The notes below the pieces were generated by a model, which did no database searches, had not been told where the DNA came from, and worked only from the letters and a program-made list of their open reading frames with translations. Positions 5,764-9,234 of a DNA stretch of 9,234 nt are shown piece after piece. Source of the DNA: an uncultured Clostridia bacterium (GTDB taxonomy: Bacteria > Bacillota > Clostridia > TANB77 > CAG-508). How positions within the stretch are numbered: position 1 is the stretch's first letter; every line of letters begins with the position of its first letter. The position numbers and the translations under genes were made by a program. The stretch covers positions 1-9,234 of the forward strand of contig CAKPJM010000044.1 in assembly GCA_934162625.1 (NCBI GenBank), read 5' to 3'.

Positions 5764-6660
5764 TTAATTCAAAATATCATTAATATCTACTGCATTATCA
5801 ATGATCGCAAATCCATCTCCCCATATTTTAAGTGTCCCGTCTTCTTCATTAATACTTATTGGGGCTAAAAATTCTTCATCTATATACATATTTAATTCAT
5901 TATCTACATATAAAAATCTTCTATGATTTTTTACTTCTTCCATCGTAGGAGGGAAATTATCTAAGCCTACTTCCTTAAATTCCTGTATTTCCTGTTCAGT
6001 TAATTCTTCCATTTTTGTAACTCCTAGGCTATCCCAATCAACAGTTTCATTTGAAACTATCATCCCTACTTCTTCCTCATATTCAATTTTTCCATCAGGG
6101 TACTTTATAATAACTTTATCTTCAGAAGTTATTATAACATAAGCACCTCCATCTAGAACTTTATATGCAACACCTGTTATTATGTTCTTCTCTTTCACTT
6201 CCGCGGTTGTCAGGTCTATCTGCCAAAATGTATCTTTGCCTTTTATTACTAATTTTGTTTCTGTTGATTTTTCTTCATCCTTTTTTAATCCTAAACTGCT
6301 TTCTATTTTACTTGCCAAATCATCTGCACTAGTTATTTTTCCTTCTGATACATTATAGCTTGCTACTGCTATTTCTATTAATCTTTCTTTTTCTGATGCT
6401 TTTATAGTATTTGTTGCCGCATCTTTTGCTGTTGTGAATAGCCCTCCATTTAATGCTACTGTTATTGTTACACCTACTAATATCAGCATTACAATTACTG
6501 TAATAATTAGGGCAATTAGAGTAATCCCATTGAAATTTGAATACATATTGTTGCATTCAAAGTTTTTTTGTTTGCTTATTTTTGAAAATTCAGGACAGTC
6601 ACCTATAACTTCCTTTTGGGCAGACACAGGGCCTGCCCCTACATTCTTTAATTTCTCCAT
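5764..6660 (-). CDS. Prepilin-like protein with an atypically long leader containing repeat-derived codons
   Basis: The protein has 298 residues. Residues 45-70 read G-ITLIALIITVIVMLILVGV, the prepilin-type N-terminal motif common in clostridia. Prepilin peptidase would cut after Gly45, and the hydrophobic helix would anchor the protein or build a pilus-like fibre. The usual Glu at mature position 5 is Ala, as I recall for GITLIAL-type proteins. The mature domain (about 71-298) is acidic and without Cys pairs. It contains an ITGVAYKVLDGGAYVIITS segment, and its function is unknown. The first 44 residues are odd: 6617-6643 is an exact copy of a dispersed repeat, giving VGAGPVSAQ, and 6587-6600 carries part of a second repeat, giving DCPEF. 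ATG 6660 has AAAGGATG at good spacing, whereas Met39 (ATG 6546), immediately before the prepilin motif, has no ribosome site. The gene follows the UPF0182 gene by 114 nt. Confidence 0.75.
   Translation of the reverse strand: MEKLKNVGAGPVSAQKEVIGDCPEFSKISKQKNFECNNMYSNFNGITLIALIITVIVMLILVGVTITVALNGGLFTTAKDAATNTIKASEKERLIEIAVASYNVSEGKITSADDLASKIESSLGLKKDEEKSTETKLVIKGKDTFWQIDLTTAEVKEKNIITGVAYKVLDGGAYVIITSEDKVIIKYPDGKIEYEEEVGMIVSNETVDWDSLGVTKMEELTEQEIQEFKEVGLDNFPPTMEEVKNHRRFLYVDNELNMYIDEEFLAPISINEEDGTLKIWGDGFAIIDNAVDINDILN
6587..6643. repeat. Dispersed-repeat DNA inside the coding leader of the prepilin-like gene
   Basis: 6617-6643 is identical over 27 bases to 1175-1201 (family 2). 6587-6600 holds ATTCAGGACAGTC, the outer part of a family 1 arm, as at 1309-1321. 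The family 1 mate arm is missing, so this is a chimeric or partial copy. It keeps the frame open for 19 codons. Confidence 0.85.
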
Positions 6661-6668
6661 TTGTTTCT

Positions 6669-6712
6669 CATCCTTTCATACATTCATACTTTCTTTTGTT
6701 TATGAAAGGATG
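6669..6712 (-). promoter_or_regulatory. Perfect 12-bp hairpin enclosing the ribosome site of the prepilin-like gene
   Basis: CATCCTTTCATA (6712-6701 on the minus strand) and TATGAAAGGATG (6680-6669) are exact complements across a 20-nt loop. The second arm contains AAAGGATG, the only Shine-Dalgarno for ATG 6660, eight bases downstream. When folded, the ribosome site would be masked. No U-run follows, so it is not an intrinsic terminator for the UPF0182 gene. Confidence 0.6.
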
Positions 6713-6774
6713 TTATCATATGTCTTTTTATTTTTTAATAGGTTTTATGTTTATTTATAATTATATATTTTGTA

Positions 6775-9234
6775 TTATATTGCCAATTCATTTACTATCT
6801 CGTTTTTGTGACTGTTTTCATTTGTTTTTTCTGATTCTTTTAATTTTTCTTGTTCTGTCATTGTTTCTAATTGTTTTATTAAATCTTGAAGCTTTGCCAT
6901 ATCTTTTCCTATCATTTCCCAATTGTTACTCATATTTGATTGTTCTAAGTTTTTATTTGCATTTATTATCTGTTCTAGTAATTCTTCTTTGTTTTCACTA
7001 ACAAATTCTATATTAATAGCTTCTTGAGACAATAAATTGTTTAGTGCTTCTTTTAAGGTATTTCCTATTGCTACTTTATTTCCTGATGCAACTATTACCT
7101 TTTTCAATAATGGCACTTTTTCTTCATCATTTAGCATTACCTGGTATATAGGTTCAACATAAAGTAATGTATTATCTATTGGAACTACTATTATATTTTT
7201 TTCTATTCTAGTTCCAGTTATATTAAGTGTATTTAATTCTTTTGATATCTTTTCATCCTGTTCTACTAAAGTATCTAATTGTGTTGTTCCAAGTATTGCA
7301 TTCTCTGTCTTAAATTTGTATAAGGTTAATTTCTTATTATTGCCTTCACAAGATCCAACTAAATATGATACTATATTTTGCTTTTCTGAAATTGTGTATG
7401 GCACTACTAGTCCTAATATAGAGTTATTGTTATCTACTGTTTTAACTTGTGTATAATATGGCTCTATATATGTTCCTGCAACTGTGCTAGTTGTTCTAGT
7501 TGTGTTTTCTTTTGAAACATCCCATACATCATCTTGTCTATATAACACTTCTGGTTGTACATTATGATATATTTCTAACATTTGTGCTTGAATATTATAT
7601 AAATATTTTGAATACATTAAATGTTTTGATATATTTTCTGGTATTTCTTCTCTTTCAAATAAGCTTGGATATATATTCTTATAGCTTGTTATAATAGGGT
7701 CTGTTGTATCTGTTATATAGAATTTAGTTGTTCCATTATATGGGTCTATTATAACTTTTACAGAGTTTCTTATATAATTTATTTTTTCTTTCATTCCCTC
7801 ATATTCTATTATTGTTTCTTGAGAATATGGGTAATTATTTGAGGTTGTGTATGCATCTAAAACCCATACTAAGTTTCCATCATCTGTTACAATCATATAT
7901 GGATTTTCATCATATTTTAAATATGGCATTATTGTTTTTGCTCTTTTAATTATATTTCTAGAAGTAATTATTTTACTTTCTTTAGTAATACTTCCTGAAA
8001 ATGCAATTCCTAATTTTTTCTCTTTTATTCCTAATATTAGCCTATCTATAAAATTAAGTTTTAGCCCTGCTTCTCCTGTATATGTATTGGTATTAGTAGT
8101 TGTGCTGTTAATTGGATAATCATATTCTTCTTTATTCTTTGCATTAATTATTATTGGTTCATTTGTTTCTATTCCAAAATATATTCTTGGCTCATTTACT
8201 TTTATTTTTTCATTATTATTAAATTCGCTTTGTAAATATAATAGATTTCCGTTTTCATCTACTTCACTTGCAGAGTTTGCAATTATTCCATATCCATGTG
8301 TATATTCAAAAGTTTTATTGTTATATGTTCTTGTATCATTGCTTATTATTTCTCTTGGACTAATATATACTAATGTGTCTTTTCCATCTATATTATATGT
8401 TCCAACTTTTGTTGTATTGTAATCGTAGTATCCTGAACTTGTTTTATATGTTTTAAGTTCTTGTTTAACAGTGCTTTCATTTAATATGTTTATGTTATCA
8501 ATTACTTCTTGATTATTCTCTATATCATTTTTAGTTATTGTTCCACTGTTTTGTATTTCTATTTCATCTATGTTTATGTCATAAGCTTTTTTAGTAAATG
8601 CTATATTATCTTGAATATATGATTTTTCTTTATCCAACTCATTTTTATTTATATAAACCAAATCGAATACCAAAATAACTAAAAATAGTGCAATTAAATA
8701 AATTGGTATAGTGCTTAGCCAGCCAATAACTTTTTTAAAGTTTTCCTTTTTGAAATTTCTAATTGCCATAATTGCACAAACAGAAATTATTACTGCAAAT
8801 ATTCTATATCCCCAAACCTTAATTGTAACGTCTATTAGTCCTGCTCCATATAAACTTATTCCATTAGATAAATTCAAAAATTTTCCGCATACTACATCTT
8901 GTACTTTAACAATCGTAATTGCTGAAACTGCCAATATTATTAATACTATATTAGTGATTATTTGTTTTACAAATGTGTTCTTCTTTAAAGTTGCAGGGTC
9001 TATTCCTTTTTCAAAATATTTGTTAAATGAAATTATATAATAAGCAGCTATATATATAGTATACAAAACCATTAGCCCTATAAAATAAATTATTAATGCT
9101 TCTATAAAAGGTTTTTGAAACATATAGTATCCTATATCAACATTAAATACAGGATCATTCACTCCAAAATATGCTCCGTTTAATGCTAGCATTGTCTTTT
9201 CTATTAACATATTAGAAGTTATCATACTTACTAT
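6775..9234 (-). CDS. UPF0182 family (COG1615) membrane protein, N-terminus beyond the window
   Basis: The frame is open to the window edge, and three more codons precede the first visible Met (9225), so the gene starts outside. Numbering from that Met, 816 residues are seen, against roughly 900 for the family. About 100 residues and two or three membrane segments are therefore probably missing. The visible part opens with the family motif NDPVFNVDIGYYMFQKPF (about 23-40). Four membrane segments follow (about 41-67, 85-108, 139-156, 167-192), then ERPYIQNNI-like KSYIQDNIAFTKKAYDI at about 201-217. A large, presumably extracytoplasmic region contains LVVPYTISEKQN, then RIEKNIIVVPIDNTLLYVEPIY, a strongly conserved family signature. 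The C-terminus is a charged Glu/Lys-rich helix. The function is not established to my knowledge. It lies 114 nt upstream of the prepilin-like gene, with no terminator between them, so cotranscription is likely. Confidence 0.92.
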   Translation of the reverse strand: MVSMITSNMLIEKTMLALNGAYFGVNDPVFNVDIGYYMFQKPFIEALIIYFIGLMVLYTIYIAAYYIISFNKYFEKGIDPATLKKNTFVKQIITNIVLIILAVSAITIVKVQDVVCGKFLNLSNGISLYGAGLIDVTIKVWGYRIFAVIISVCAIMAIRNFKKENFKKVIGWLSTIPIYLIALFLVILVFDLVYINKNELDKEKSYIQDNIAFTKKAYDINIDEIEIQNSGTITKNDIENNQEVIDNINILNESTVKQELKTYKTSSGYYDYNTTKVGTYNIDGKDTLVYISPREIISNDTRTYNNKTFEYTHGYGIIANSASEVDENGNLLYLQSEFNNNEKIKVNEPRIYFGIETNEPIIINAKNKEEYDYPINSTTTNTNTYTGEAGLKLNFIDRLILGIKEKKLGIAFSGSITKESKIITSRNIIKRAKTIMPYLKYDENPYMIVTDDGNLVWVLDAYTTSNNYPYSQETIIEYEGMKEKINYIRNSVKVIIDPYNGTTKFYITDTTDPIITSYKNIYPSLFEREEIPENISKHLMYSKYLYNIQAQMLEIYHNVQPEVLYRQDDVWDVSKENTTRTTSTVAGTYIEPYYTQVKTVDNNNSILGLVVPYTISEKQNIVSYLVGSCEGNNKKLTLYKFKTENAILGTTQLDTLVEQDEKISKELNTLNITGTRIEKNIIVVPIDNTLLYVEPIYQVMLNDEEKVPLLKKVIVASGNKVAIGNTLKEALNNLLSQEAINIEFVSENKEELLEQIINANKNLEQSNMSNNWEMIGKDMAKLQDLIKQLETMTEQEKLKESEKTNENSHKNEIVNELAI

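Noticed and set aside
6544..6546. Met39 as the true start of the prepilin-like protein
   Set aside because: It would give a tidy short leader, but there is no Shine-Dalgarno upstream, whereas ATG 6660 has one. It remains possible if the hairpin-masked site is not used.
6353..6556. Minus-strand open frame overlapping the prepilin-like gene
   Set aside because: It is an out-of-frame shadow of the GITLIAL coding region, with unnatural Asn/Ser/Cys runs and no ribosome site.
6696..7001. Plus-strand hydrophobic open frame that looks like a small membrane protein
   Set aside because: It is antisense to the well-supported C-terminus of the UPF0182 gene. Its Leu/Phe richness comes from the reverse complement of Lys/Glu-rich codons.

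Overview
This window comes from a very AT-rich, low-GC Gram-positive bacterium, most likely a clostridial Firmicute. The signs are the strong AGGAGG-type ribosome sites, the clostridial style of promoter, the rpsO-pnp gene order and a GITLIAL-type prepilin N-terminus. Species cannot be fixed from the sequence alone. Every supportable gene lies on the minus strand, so transcription runs from position 9234 towards position 1.

In transcription order the layout is as follows. (1) 9234-6775 is a 5'-truncated UPF0182-family membrane protein. (2) A 114-nt gap holds a perfect 12-bp inverted repeat. Its second arm carries the Shine-Dalgarno of the next gene, a prepilin-like protein (6660-5764) whose leader region contains dispersed-repeat DNA read as codons. 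(3) A good promoter and a folded leader that looks like an S15 autoregulatory element precede rpsO (5565-5302), and pnp (5053-2930) follows. This is the ribosomal protein S15 / polynucleotide phosphorylase pair. (4) A clear promoter and a 5'-UTR hairpin precede a processive-type family 2 glycosyltransferase (2786-1554). (5) A 550-nt gene-free region (1001-1553) follows. It holds tandem hairpins, a strong intrinsic terminator, and a cluster of dispersed palindromic repeats of two families. (6) A strong promoter then drives a gene encoding a P-loop NTPase fused to an Asp23/Gls24 domain (991-122). It is followed 5 nt later by cytidylate kinase cmk (116 to beyond position 1).

The genes do not form one pathway. 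rpsO, pnp and cmk are housekeeping RNA and nucleotide genes. The glycosyltransferase, UPF0182 protein and prepilin-like protein are envelope genes, and the P-loop/Asp23 protein may be envelope-linked through its C-terminal domain. I see no phage, CRISPR, toxin-antitoxin or transposase gene. The most noteworthy signals are the P-loop/Asp23 fusion, the repeat cluster whose two inverted copies covary as hairpins, the same repeat family built into the coding leader of the prepilin-like gene, and the hairpin that would mask that gene's ribosome site.
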